DNA of 64,000 nucleotides from Phyllobacterium chamaecytisi (GTDB lineage: Bacteria; Pseudomonadota; Alphaproteobacteria; Rhizobiales; Rhizobiaceae). The stretch lies in assembly GCF_020164455.1 (NCBI RefSeq), contig NZ_JAIQWW010000001.1:434001-498000 (forward strand). Direction: 5' to 3'. Each line of letters starts with the position of its first letter. The stretch's first letter is position 1. Under the pieces are notes generated by a model. That model had not been told where the DNA came from and made no database searches. It worked only from the letters and a program-made list of their open reading frames with translations. This document shows positions 1 through 8,825 of the stretch, piece after piece. A program made the translations under genes and the position numbers.

Positions 1-1397
1 GAGTTGTCGTAAACCTCGATGCGGCGCGGTGTTTTCTCCAGCCCGAAGGTCTCGGCCACGCCCTTGAGCAAGCGCGATTGCGATGACGTCTCTGCCAACT
101 GGCGGCCAAGGGCTTCGCGCGCATTGCTGAGAGCATGCTCGACCAGATCGCGTTTCTCGCCGCGCTGCGGAACTGTGATTGTGACCTTGCGATCCGATTT
201 CGCCGTCAGGGCAACGCCAAGCAATTCCTGATCTTCGACCGTTTCGGAAAGCATGATCAACGTCGGGCATGGCTTGTCATCATAGAACTGCGACAGGAAT
301 GCGCCGAGAACTTCGGCGCCCGAGAGCGACGAATCCGCCTTGGGATAATAGGCGCGGTTGCCCCAGTTCTGGCCGGTGCGGAAGAAAAACACCTGGATGC
401 AGGTCACGCCGCCATTTTGATAGATGGCGAAAACGTCGGCTTCCTCCACCGATTGCGGATTGATGCCCGAATGTGCCTGCACGTGCGACAACGCCGACAG
501 GCGGTCGCGATATACGGCTGCCCGCTCGAAATCGAGATCTGCTGAAGCCTCGCGCATCGCATCCGACAAATGCGTTTTCACTGCCTGGCTTTTTCCTGAG
601 AGAAACGCCTTGGTTTCGCTGACCAGTTCGTCGTAGTCCGCTTCGCTGATCTCTCCGGTGCATGGACCAGAACAGCGCTTGATCTGGTAGAGCAGGCAAG
701 GGCGCGTGCGGTTTTCATAGAACGAATCCGTGCAGGTACGCAGAAGGAATGCACGCTGCAGAGCATTGATCGTGCGCCCGACTGCCCCCGCCGATGCGAA
801 GGGTCCGAAATAATCGCCTTTGCTCGAGCGAGCGCCGCGATGCTTGAAAATTCCGGGTGCGAGCCGCCGATCAGTCTGCTTGGGTGCCGTGAGAAGGATA
901 TACGGAAACGACTTGTCGTCCCGCATCAGCACATTAAACCGCGGCCGCAAACGTTTGATCAGATTGGCTTCCAGAAGCAGCGCTTCTGTTTCTGTGCGGG
1001 TGACAACGAACTCCATTTTCATGGTTTCGCGGATCATCCGCGCGATGCGGTTATTGTGGCCCTGACCGCGGGCATAATTGGAAACACGCTTCTTAAGGCT
1101 GTGCGCTTTGCCCACATAAAGCACGTCGCCAGCCTCGTTGAACATGCGATAGACGCCCGGCTTGTTTGGCAAGCGCTTGACCAGCGCAGCGATCACATCG
1201 GCGCCGCTGGTTCCATCGCTGACGATCGTCGAATCCCATTCGATTGCACTGATCAGAGCCGCTACGTCCCGGACAGGTCCGTTGCTTTCCTCGATTGGTT
1301 CGTCCAGATCCTCACCAAGAGGCAAATCGATATCGTCTTCTTTCACATCGTCGGAAAGAAGCTGTTTTGGGCTGGATTGATTTGCCGGGTCGTTCAT
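1..1397 (-). CDS. uvrC: UvrABC system protein C (excinuclease subunit), partial
   Basis: UvrC makes the two incisions beside UvrB-bound DNA damage in nucleotide excision repair. The gene runs off the left edge, so about 465 N-terminal residues are seen of a family usually 600-680 long. The GIY-YIG nuclease domain is near residues 78-150 (GVY at 81-83, LYVGKA near 93-98). A cysteine-rich stretch (RTC, RPC, KRCSGPC) follows, then a UVR motif with [12 protein letters not shown]. An extra acidic tail of about 65 residues precedes the nuclease domain. The ATG at 1397 overlaps the stop of the upstream SDR gene as ATGA, so the two are probably co-transcribed. The C-terminal RNase H-like nuclease and HhH domains lie outside the window. 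Confidence 0.96.
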   Translation of the reverse strand, partial: MNDPANQSSPKQLLSDDVKEDDIDLPLGEDLDEPIEESNGPVRDVAALISAIEWDSTIVSDGTSGADVIAALVKRLPNKPGVYRMFNEAGDVLYVGKAHSLKKRVSNYARGQGHNNRIARMIRETMKMEFVVTRTETEALLLEANLIKRLRPRFNVLMRDDKSFPYILLTAPKQTDRRLAPGIFKHRGARSSKGDYFGPFASAGAVGRTINALQRAFLLRTCTDSFYENRTRPCLLYQIKRCSGPCTGEISEADYDELVSETKAFLSGKSQAVKTHLSDAMREASADLDFERAAVYRDRLSALSHVQAHSGINPQSVEEADVFAIYQNGGVTCIQVFFFRTGQNWGNRAYYPKADSSLSGAEVLGAFLSQFYDDKPCPTLIMLSETVEDQELLGVALTAKSDRKVTITVPQRGEKRDLVEHALSNAREALGRQLAETSSQSRLLKGVAETFGLEKTPRRIEVYDN

Positions 1398-2209
1398 TCT
1401 GCTATTCCTGAAACATCCGGCGTCTGCCATGCCAGATGCTGCCCGCCATCGAGAGCGATCATTTGCCCCGTAATAGATGGTGTTTCCCACAGATAGCGGA
1501 TCGTACGGCCGAATTCTGACAGATCGGGCCCATGTTTCAAAAGGAGCGTGCTCACCTGCCGATCGAAGTCGGCCTGGCTCTGCCTGTCACTCGGCATGGT
1601 TGGCCCAGGTGCGATCCCGTTGACGCGGATCCGTGGTGCGAGAGCCTGGGCAAGCGTCTGCGTGGCAGTCCACAAAGCCGATTTGGACAAGGTATAGGAT
1701 ATGAATTTCGGCGTAAGCTTCCAGACACGCTGGTCGATCATATTGACCACCAGACCATCTTTGCCTGCTGGCAGCGCCGCTGCCATCGCATCCGCAAGCA
1801 GCACGGGTGCCTTGACATGGACGGCGAAATGCCGGTCCCAGATTGTGTCATCCGCCAGATTACCGATGCCGTCTTCCTGAAAAACCGAGGCATTGTTGAC
1901 CAGCAGTTGCACAGGCCCGAGTTGATCCTGTGCGTCGCGAACAAGGCGGCGCACTGCATTGCTGTCGGAGAGATCGGCCTGCACCACGCAGGCCGTGCCA
2001 CCCGCCGCATAAATATCCGTCAAAAGCTCTTCGCCCTCGTCGCGGGAATGATTGCAATGAATCGCCACGGCAAAGCCATGTGCAGCCAGATCCTTGACAA
2101 TTGCCTTGCCGATCCGCTTTGCGCCACCGGTTACAAGAACAACGGGCTGGTCAGTCTTCAAGTGCTGGACTCCTTCATGCGGCGATTCAGTCACGAATAT
2201 AGGGATCAC
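1394..2209 (-). CDS. Short-chain dehydrogenase/reductase (SDR), pteridine-reductase-like
   Basis: Predicted NAD(P)-dependent oxidoreductase of the classical SDR family, 271 residues. Visible motifs are the Rossmann glycine motif TGGAKRIG at residues 27-34, NNAS at 105-108 and the catalytic pair Y172-xxx-K176 in SYTLSK. The TGGAKRIG form and the C-terminal GPTMPS segment resemble FolM/pteridine-reductase-like SDRs, but the substrate cannot be told from sequence. About 20 residues precede the Rossmann fold, so the true start may be an internal one. Translation is coupled to uvrC by an ATGA overlap. Confidence 0.85.
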   Translation of the reverse strand: MIPIFVTESPHEGVQHLKTDQPVVLVTGGAKRIGKAIVKDLAAHGFAVAIHCNHSRDEGEELLTDIYAAGGTACVVQADLSDSNAVRRLVRDAQDQLGPVQLLVNNASVFQEDGIGNLADDTIWDRHFAVHVKAPVLLADAMAAALPAGKDGLVVNMIDQRVWKLTPKFISYTLSKSALWTATQTLAQALAPRIRVNGIAPGPTMPSDRQSQADFDRQVSTLLLKHGPDLSEFGRTIRYLWETPSITGQMIALDGGQHLAWQTPDVSGIAE

Positions 2210-2664
2210 AGCATGAAAGCGCGAGAGTGAAAGGCCGCAACAGTGTCAGTAGTGAACAGATGCAATCGATCGTCGAAGTTCATCTGCGCCAATGCGGGTG
2301 CAGGTCGTATAGCAACACAACATCCTCCTGCAAGCCAAGTCGAATGCAAAACTTAAGCATCCATTAAGCGTAATATATTGCACTGCAATATCGAGAGACT
2401 TTCGACCAAATTTCTCTCAAATATCGATTGGCGTCTATTTTATCGGCTTACTTACTTGCTATTGAAATCATTGAAGAATTCGCGATGTTGCATAAAAAAC
2501 ACATCGCATTTCCGCCATTTTATCGACAGTTTCTTTTCACACTGCGGCGCAAGTGCCGCCACAATGCAAAGCGAATGTCTGCCCTGTCAAGCGGATGCAA
2601 TTCTTGGTTCTTCCCCCCAACCAGTGCCCGCTCCGTGTAAAAGAGTTTAAAAAAGGAGATTGCC
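2210..2664. other. Gene-free region upstream of omp25
   Basis: An AT-rich stretch of about 455 bases between the divergent SDR gene and omp25, with no convincing gene. It contains two inverted repeats: GCGATGT/ACATCGC (2482-2488 with 2501-2507) and GCGGC/GCCGC (2544-2548 with 2555-2559). These could sit in a long structured omp25 leader or mark a small RNA. The omp25 ribosome binding site AAGGAGA lies just before 2665. Confidence 0.6.
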
Positions 2665-3309
2665 ATGCGCACTCTTAAAACAACGATCCTCGCTACCGCG
2701 GCTGTGTTCACGCTCTCCGCTCCAGTATTCGCCGCCGACGCCATCCAGGAACAGCCACCTGCACCGGCTCCTATCGAAGCACCGGCTGCTGCTGATTGGT
2801 CCGGCGCTTACCTCGGCGCCTATGGCGGTTACGGCTGGAACAAGCACAAGACCGACGATTCTGGCAACATCAACGCCGACGGCTTCCAGGGCGGCGCTTA
2901 CGGTGGTTACAACTTCCAGAACGGCCAGTTCGTCTATGGTGGTGAAGCAGATCTCGGCTACTCCGGTGGCGACGAGACCCGTGGTGGCATCAAGGCGAAG
3001 CAGGGCGTAGAAGGCTCGGTTCGTGCTCGCGCCGGTATCGCACTTGATCCGGTTCTGTTGTACGGCACAGGCGGTCTCGCCGTGACGAACAGCAAACTGT
3101 CTTCGGATACGGGTAGTGACTCGAACACGCGCGTCGGCTGGACAGTTGGTGCCGGTGCCGAAGCCAAGTTCACGCAGAACATCGTAGGCCGCGTCGAATA
3201 TCGCTACAGCGATTACGGCAAGAAAGACTTCGACCTCGGCGGTCTTGACGACGTTTCCAGCAAGCTGACAACGAACGAGATTCGTGTCGGTGTTGGTTAC
3301 AAGTTCTAG
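2665..3309 (+). CDS. omp25: Outer membrane protein Omp25/Omp31 family
   Basis: A 214-residue outer membrane beta-barrel of the Omp25/Omp31 family, major surface proteins of Brucella and Ochrobactrum. A signal peptide covers about residues 1-23 with cleavage after VFA. The mature part is rich in Gly/Tyr repeats of alternating strands (WSGAYLGAYGGYGW, VEYRYSDYG) and ends in Phe (VGVGYKF), the usual C-terminal barrel signature. The start is supported by a strong AAGGAGA. The gene stands alone between a long leader and a strong terminator, as expected for a highly expressed single-gene unit. Confidence 0.93.
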   Translation: MRTLKTTILATAAVFTLSAPVFAADAIQEQPPAPAPIEAPAAADWSGAYLGAYGGYGWNKHKTDDSGNINADGFQGGAYGGYNFQNGQFVYGGEADLGYSGGDETRGGIKAKQGVEGSVRARAGIALDPVLLYGTGGLAVTNSKLSSDTGSDSNTRVGWTVGAGAEAKFTQNIVGRVEYRYSDYGKKDFDLGGLDDVSSKLTTNEIRVGVGYKF

Positions 3310-3326
3310 ACCACGACTGATTTGAA

Positions 3327-3361
3327 AAGAGCCGGGCAGGAAACTGCCCGGCTCTTTTTTG
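3327..3361 (+). terminator. Rho-independent terminator of omp25
   Basis: A perfect 13-bp stem, AAGAGCCGGGCAG (3327-3339) with CTGCCCGGCTCTT (3344-3356), has a GAAA tetraloop and is followed by a T run. It may also serve the convergent GST gene. Confidence 0.93.
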
Positions 3362-3364
3362 CTC

Positions 3365-3961
3365 TTATTTCGGCAGAAGGGCCGCCAAGTCAGGATGCAA
3401 TTCCTCGAAGCGCTTCTGCCAGCGCTTGAGCTTTGAGCGGCCTTTTTCCCATTTGCCTTCAAAACGCAGGCTTGCATAGGCGAGGGCAGCCGCAAGGGCG
3501 ATATGTCCGCCATGAATTTTCTTGCCGAGGCGCGGCGGTGCCGCGTTGAGGTGGTCGAGCACGCGGACTGCCTTGCCCCATTGGCGGTCGAGCCATGGCT
3601 GATGGATCTTCTCCTCCGGATGGAAGCGGCGCTCATAGACGTGCGCGAGCAGCACATCGCAAAGTCCGTCTGCAACCGATTCCAGTTGTTCGGCCTCAAG
3701 CCGTTTTTCGGCATTGCGCGGGAAGATCTTGTTCCCCGACATGCGGTTCAGATATTGCGTGATGACGCGGCTGTCGAAGATTGCCTTGCCGTCATCCAGA
3801 ATAAGCGTTGGAATCTTGCCGAGCGGATTGGCGCTGACCAGTTCCACGGGTTCCGCGTTGCTGTCCACCAGCACATTCTCGACAGGAACCCCCGCATAAA
3901 GCGCCGCCATGCGGACCTTGGTACTGTAGGGTGAGGCGGGGGAATAAAGAATTTTCGGCAC
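3365..3961 (-). CDS. Glutathione S-transferase family protein
   Basis: Predicted cytosolic GST-like enzyme. The N-terminal thioredoxin fold begins KILYSPASPYSTKVRMAA and contains the cis-proline segment KIPTLIL; an all-helical C-terminal domain follows. I place the start at the GTG at 3961 because GGGAG lies seven bases upstream and the protein then begins at the first strand of the fold (198 residues). An in-frame ATG at 4033 would add 24 residues that look unlike a GST. The substrate is unknown. It is convergent with omp25. Confidence 0.85.
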   Translation of the reverse strand: MPKILYSPASPYSTKVRMAALYAGVPVENVLVDSNAEPVELVSANPLGKIPTLILDDGKAIFDSRVITQYLNRMSGNKIFPRNAEKRLEAEQLESVADGLCDVLLAHVYERRFHPEEKIHQPWLDRQWGKAVRVLDHLNAAPPRLGKKIHGGHIALAAALAYASLRFEGKWEKGRSKLKRWQKRFEELHPDLAALLPK

Positions 3962-4043
3962 TGTGGACTCCCATTGATCGCGATTCGGTGCCGGAACCGT
4001 AAACCTGCCATTGGTTTTCGCAAAGAGCGGCATTTTCGCCTCA

Positions 4044-4784
4044 CTACTGCGCAGCAGGCATATCCACGGAGCGCCGCCGGCAAGAAGAACGTTCGACTTC
4101 AGGGCAGGGGCGGAAGTTCAGATCCTTGGTCAGGCAAACACGCACTTCCCGGAGATAGTCGCTGTCGCAGGTAACGGCGACACCGTCTTTGGCAAGTCCG
4201 GGATTAGCGGAAACAAAGGCCTGCTCCAGAACTTGCGGATTGATCGGCGCGCGCGATGTAGGTTGGCGGTAAGGGGCTGGAATCGCAACACGCTTTACCG
4301 CTTGGCGCATAACGGAGAAATAGTCCTGCTGGGTCAAGCCAGTGCAGGAGCCATGTTTGCGCCACTCATAGGTAACGAGGCCGGGCGATGGCATGATATC
4401 GGACAATTGTTTGGCTTGGGCGTAGGGAACGTTGCGCGGCTGCGACGTATCGCAATCCTGCGGATAGCCCCGTTCATATTGCGGCCAGAGCCCGTGCACG
4501 ACGAATCCGTAAGGCCGCCCTGACGAACATTGTTGCCGATTGGCGTTCGGGCCTTCCGCCGCGCAATAGCTGGGTGACCAGGAAAGCGCGAGCACATAGA
4601 AGTCGAAGCCCGTGCCGGAGGGCAGTGACGAGGGCTGCCCGGCTTGCCGTTCTATCGGCGTATCCGAAGAAGGTGCGATAGGAACGTTCTTCACCGGCGC
4701 ATTCTCTTCGCGCAGATAGGAAAGTATTGAAATGCCGATCAGAGCCGCAAACAGCGCATAGCGAGCCAGCTTACCGATCGGCAT
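4044..4784 (-). CDS. Ribonuclease T2 family protein
   Basis: Secreted or periplasmic RNase of the T2 family, which cleaves RNA through 2',3'-cyclic phosphates. The N-terminus is basic then hydrophobic (about residues 5-22), consistent with export. Both conserved active-site segments are intact: HGLWPQY at residues 97-103 and EWRKHGSC at 140-147, with the expected histidines, Glu and Lys. Several Cys suggest disulfides. At 246 residues it is of normal size. It lies 12 bases after a second secreted-protein gene on the same strand. Confidence 0.92.
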   Translation of the reverse strand: MPIGKLARYALFAALIGISILSYLREENAPVKNVPIAPSSDTPIERQAGQPSSLPSGTGFDFYVLALSWSPSYCAAEGPNANRQQCSSGRPYGFVVHGLWPQYERGYPQDCDTSQPRNVPYAQAKQLSDIMPSPGLVTYEWRKHGSCTGLTQQDYFSVMRQAVKRVAIPAPYRQPTSRAPINPQVLEQAFVSANPGLAKDGVAVTCDSDYLREVRVCLTKDLNFRPCPEVERSSCRRRSVDMPAAQ

Positions 4785-4796
4785 GCTTTGGCTTGA

Positions 4797-5243
4797 TTAG
4801 TAAAGGGTGCGGCAATTGCCGTTGTAGACGTGCCAGCGATCAAATCCGGAGACGCAGAATTCAACGTTATTGCCGATACCGACGAAACCTTGGCCTTCCT
4901 CGACCAGATACCAAACCGGACGTTGACCACCGTCCGAGAGATGTGCTGTCGCGCGGCAGTAATGGCGTGCCACGGCATCCATTTCCGGATCGCGGCTAGG
5001 CTCAAAGTGAGTCAAGCGCACGTCGGTGAAATCCTGGATCCCCACTTGAGGCAGATTTGGTACATGCCGTACCTGATAGGAAAACCTGTTGATGATGCGA
5101 TTGAGGACGCGTGCCTGCCCGCACGTATCGTCGTAACCGGGCCCGCTTTCCACATAGTCTGCGGCCCGCGCCGGAGCGGCAGCGGATGCCAGCGCGACGC
5201 CAACGGCGAAGCTTGCAGCAAGAAACGATGATACGCGTGTCAT
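4797..5243 (-). CDS. Secreted hypothetical protein
   Basis: A 148-residue protein with a clear Sec signal peptide (about residues 1-27, ending APARA-AD). The mature part has conserved-looking Cys at four or five positions and a DFTDVRLTHFEPSRDP stretch. I recognise no domain; it looks like a small periplasmic protein conserved in Rhizobiales. It is followed closely by the RNase T2 gene, so the two may form an operon. Confidence 0.75.
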   Translation of the reverse strand: MTRVSSFLAASFAVGVALASAAAPARAADYVESGPGYDDTCGQARVLNRIINRFSYQVRHVPNLPQVGIQDFTDVRLTHFEPSRDPEMDAVARHYCRATAHLSDGGQRPVWYLVEEGQGFVGIGNNVEFCVSGFDRWHVYNGNCRTLY

Positions 5244-5312
5244 AGGATCACTCTCCGTGAAATCTCGTTGGTCGCAATCTCAACCAGCCGTTGCCTTCGG
5301 TCAAGCGACAAG

Positions 5313-6161
5313 TTACTCGCCGCGTATCCATTCGAGCGTGAAACCTGCATTCTGTTCTTCACTGAGGATTTTCGACAACGCTGGCAGTACGATACGCAGT
5401 TCGTCATCGAGCGTAAAGGGCGGGTTGATGATGATCATGCCGGTGCCATCCAGCCGCGGTTCCGGCGAGGTTGAGCGAATCATGAGTTCGGTCCGCAATA
5501 TCTTGGGGATGCCGGTATCGTGCAGCGCGGCTACAAACCGCCGGACTTCCTGCCGGTCCTTGATTGGATACCACAAAGCGAAGGTTCCACCGGAAAAGCG
5601 CTTGTGTGCCCGCACCAGCCCATCGACGAGACGGTCGAATTCACCCGCCACCTCGAACGGCGGATCGACCAGGACAAGCCCGCGTTTTTCCTTTGGGGGC
5701 ACGTGTGCGCCGAGTGCCAGCCAGCCGTCCAGCTTGGTCACACGGACCTGAATGTCGCCCTCGAATATCTCGGCCAACAGCTCTGCATCTTCCGGATGCA
5801 ATTCCAGCGCGGAAAGCCGGTCCTGCCGGCGCAAAAGATGCCGCACGATCAGCGGCGATCCCGGATAGTGCCGCATCTCTCCATCCGCATTTTCGGCGCG
5901 TACGATATCGAGATAGGGCTGGATCAGTTCCGCAACCTTGGCATCGATCTTGGCGTCGAGCAGCCGTCCGACGCCGTTCTGCCACTCGCCGGTCTTCCCG
6001 GCTTCGACACCGCTGAGATCGTACCGGCCTATGCCCGCATGGGTATCGATAACGCGAAAGGCTTGCTCCTTGCGTTGGAGATAGAGCACAATTCGCGTCA
6101 GGATGATGTGTTTGACCACATCGGCGAAATTGCCGGCATGATAGGCGTGTCGGTAGTTCAT
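5313..6161 (-). CDS. rlmJ: 23S rRNA (adenine(2030)-N6)-methyltransferase
   Basis: RlmJ methylates A2030 of 23S rRNA with S-adenosylmethionine. The diagnostic N-terminus YRHAYHAGNFADVVKH is present, followed by the SAM-binding THAGIGRYDL region and the catalytic DPPF motif at residues 166-169. The length, 282 residues, is normal for the family. It is a single gene with no clear operon partners. Confidence 0.93.
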   Translation of the reverse strand: MNYRHAYHAGNFADVVKHIILTRIVLYLQRKEQAFRVIDTHAGIGRYDLSGVEAGKTGEWQNGVGRLLDAKIDAKVAELIQPYLDIVRAENADGEMRHYPGSPLIVRHLLRRQDRLSALELHPEDAELLAEIFEGDIQVRVTKLDGWLALGAHVPPKEKRGLVLVDPPFEVAGEFDRLVDGLVRAHKRFSGGTFALWYPIKDRQEVRRFVAALHDTGIPKILRTELMIRSTSPEPRLDGTGMIIINPPFTLDDELRIVLPALSKILSEEQNAGFTLEWIRGE

Positions 6162-6324
6162 GCTGGGCTTCTCTCATGACGCGGGCCCGGTCGCAAGCGG
6201 GCTTGGTACTTCATCATTTTCTTTGATGTTGAACTCCAGCTTATCGAATTTGCCATCCGACACAAATCTGTCATACAGCGCATCAGGCACACTCGTATCG
6301 CTGGCGTGCTGCGGGTGAGCAATA

Positions 6325-7167
6325 ATGTCCGGAACTGTCGTCCTCATCGTGCTGTTTGCAGCACTCATGCATGCAAGCTGGAATGCCGTTGTCAAATCTG
6401 AGGGCAACAAGTTCCTGAACACTGTTGTTGTCGTCACCTCTGCCGGCATCATAGCGGCAGTCTGCCTGCCATTTTTGACGCCACCAGCACGCGAAAGCTG
6501 GCCTTTCCTCGCTGCTTCCGGTGTCGCGCAGGTCATCTATCTTGCGCTGGTCGCGGCGGCGTATCGCAGCGGTGATATGAGCCAGGCTTATCCGATCATG
6601 CGCGGCACGGCGCCCTTGATCGTCGCCATCGCCAGCGGTCCGCTGATCGGCGAAGTGCTTTCCGTGCAAAAGTGGGCCGGAATCGCGTTGATCTGCGGCG
6701 GCGTCCTTGCGCTTGCGCTGGAATCGCGGCGGCGGGCCGGCTCAAATCGCGCCACCACGATCCTTGCGCTCATCAACGCGGTGGTGATTGCGTCCTACAC
6801 GCTGATCGACGGCGTCGGAGTTCGTCACTCGGGCGCTCCGGCTTCCTATACGATGTGGGTGTTTGTCCTGAATGCAGTGCCGCTGTTCGTCTGGACGACG
6901 GTCATGCGTCCGGGTGAATTGTGGCCGCATTTCCTCAAGCGAACGCGTCTCGCGACGATCGGCGGCGTAGGCACGCTTGGCTCCTACGGCCTTGCGCTTT
7001 GGGCCATGACCATGGCGCCGGTCGCCGCGGTTGCTGCGTTGCGGGAAACAGCGATCCTGTTTGCGGTGGCTATTTCGGCGTTCATCCTCAAGGAAAGCGT
7101 CGGGCCGAAGCGCCTTGCCGCCGTAGCTTTGATCGCAATGGGTGCCGCCGTCATGCGTCTGGCTTAA
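6325..7167 (+). CDS. EamA/DMT-family transporter
   Basis: A 280-residue inner membrane protein of the drug/metabolite transporter superfamily. About ten hydrophobic helices fall in two EamA repeats, roughly residues 1-135 and 145-280. The second repeat ends LAAVALIAMGAAVMRLA, a typical DMT terminus. It probably exports small metabolites; the substrate is unknown. Confidence 0.88.
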   Translation: MSGTVVLIVLFAALMHASWNAVVKSEGNKFLNTVVVVTSAGIIAAVCLPFLTPPARESWPFLAASGVAQVIYLALVAAAYRSGDMSQAYPIMRGTAPLIVAIASGPLIGEVLSVQKWAGIALICGGVLALALESRRRAGSNRATTILALINAVVIASYTLIDGVGVRHSGAPASYTMWVFVLNAVPLFVWTTVMRPGELWPHFLKRTRLATIGGVGTLGSYGLALWAMTMAPVAAVAALRETAILFAVAISAFILKESVGPKRLAAVALIAMGAAVMRLA

Positions 7168-7254
7168 ATTTTTGTAATCTACTGGCAAACATTGGATGTG
7201 CGCCCTATCTGCGGTTACGCATTTTGCTCGGGCCTATTCAGACTTGGATAAATC

Positions 7255-8052
7255 TTGGATATTTGCACCTTCTGGTTCGGTCCCTCGCTTCGTTTTGTTG
7301 ACCGAATATGTCTGGCATCAATGCTCCTGGCAGGGCATCGCGTAAAACTTTTTTCATATGGCGAGATTGATAATGTACCGGCTGGCGTCGAAATTCACGA
7401 TGCCGAGCAAATCCTTCCCCATCACACCTTCGCGCGAATCAACCCTAATTTTCCGGCTACGACACCCGGTGTTTCGATTCTCCAGTTCAGCGATCTGTTC
7501 CGGGTTATGTTGATGAAGTATGATCAGGGAGCCTGGCTTGATACGGATGTTTACCTGCTGAAGCCGTTTCTTCCATCCCCGGACAAGCCATATCTCGCGC
7601 ATGATACCCTGACGAGGCTAGGTGTTTCCGCACTGTATCTGCCAACAGGTAATCCTATCATCGGCGATTTTGTCGCCTATATCCAGGGAACCGAAGTTCT
7701 CCCCGATTGGCTCGGCTTTCACCGTCGGGTGATCAAGCCGGCCCTGGCCCGCTGGAATGGCAAAGAAGTCACGACGGCGATGATCGGCCATACTGTCTTT
7801 GGCAATGATGGCATCTCACGTCTGGCGCGCCGGCACGGTTTTTTCACAGATGCTGCACCGAAACAGAGTTTCTACTATTGGACGGGCCGGGATGCACTTC
7901 GCATATTTGACCCGAGATATGGCCTGGAACCGACACGTCACAAAGACTTCATCGGGTTCCATATTCACAAGAAAAAGCCAACAGACCTGCCTGCCGAACC
8001 CGGAAGTTTCTATCATTGGGCGATTGAAAGAGTGCAGCACCTGCTGAATTAA
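7255..8052 (+). CDS. Glycosyltransferase family 32-like protein
   Basis: A 265-residue sugar transferase with the GT32/Gly_transf_sug signature: a DLFRVMLMKYDQG helix followed by the metal and nucleotide-sugar binding DxD in WLDTDVY (D96, D98). It probably adds a sugar to a surface glycan or lipid. It follows the transporter gene after 87 bases and converges with a GST gene whose stop lies two bases away. Confidence 0.82.
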   Translation: MDICTFWFGPSLRFVDRICLASMLLAGHRVKLFSYGEIDNVPAGVEIHDAEQILPHHTFARINPNFPATTPGVSILQFSDLFRVMLMKYDQGAWLDTDVYLLKPFLPSPDKPYLAHDTLTRLGVSALYLPTGNPIIGDFVAYIQGTEVLPDWLGFHRRVIKPALARWNGKEVTTAMIGHTVFGNDGISRLARRHGFFTDAAPKQSFYYWTGRDALRIFDPRYGLEPTRHKDFIGFHIHKKKPTDLPAEPGSFYHWAIERVQHLLN

Positions 8053-8053
8053 A

Positions 8054-8701
8054 TCACTTCGGTACCATGTGGAAATAAGGTTTTGCTTCCTCGATGGCTC
8101 TTGCGAAGGATGGCCGATTCATCAGCCTTTCCAAATAACGCGATACGCTCGGATGTTCAGCTCCGAGCGGGAGATTGAGATTGGCATAGAAAAGTGCCGG
8201 TGAGGCGGAGCAATCGGCCAAGGTATATTGATCCCCAATGGCCCAGATACGGTCCTTCAGCCTGTCTTCCAGGACGCTATAAGCTGTCCGCAGCTTTGTG
8301 ACCGCTTCCTCCACCCCGAAGCCATCTTTTTTGCCTTCCGGCCGCAGCTTGTCCCCGACGATCTTCTGCATATGCGTGTGTACGTGTAGATCGAAGAACC
8401 GGTCAAACCAGCGCGCTTCATGTGCCATCTCGGGGTTGGTCGGCAGAAGTTGTTCCTTTCCTGGATAATGCAATTCCAGATACTCTATGATCGGTGTGGA
8501 CTCTGTAATGAGCCTGTCGCGAGCACCGTCTTGCAGTACCGGAAATTTCCTGATTGGCCACATCTCGGTGAAGCGAGCGTTTTCTTCCGGATCGCCGAAG
8601 TTGACCAGTTTTGCCTCGAAAGCCAGGTCCTTTTCGTAAAGCGCCGTCAGAACCTTCATACAATAGGACGATAGCGGGTGATAATACAGCTTCAACGACA
8701 T
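8054..8701 (-). CDS. Glutathione S-transferase family protein
   Basis: A 215-residue GST. The N-terminal thioredoxin fold has LYYHPLSSYCMKV and the glutathione-contact segments KFPVLQDG and ITESTPIIEYLE; a helical C-terminal domain with the conserved TLADCSASPAL motif follows. It carries a Cys rather than Ser/Tyr near the usual active-site position (SSYC). It is likely cytosolic, in detoxification or thiol chemistry. Confidence 0.88.
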   Translation of the reverse strand: MSLKLYYHPLSSYCMKVLTALYEKDLAFEAKLVNFGDPEENARFTEMWPIRKFPVLQDGARDRLITESTPIIEYLELHYPGKEQLLPTNPEMAHEARWFDRFFDLHVHTHMQKIVGDKLRPEGKKDGFGVEEAVTKLRTAYSVLEDRLKDRIWAIGDQYTLADCSASPALFYANLNLPLGAEHPSVSRYLERLMNRPSFARAIEEAKPYFHMVPK

Positions 8702-8825
8702 CTCATTCCTCCCATTACAATACTAAAGTAATTGCTTAACTATCAGGCGAGAACGCACGCGTCAAGCTTGTTACCACGACAAAAAGCAGCATTGTGACTG
8801 CCGGAATTTGCGCTAAGGATATCGC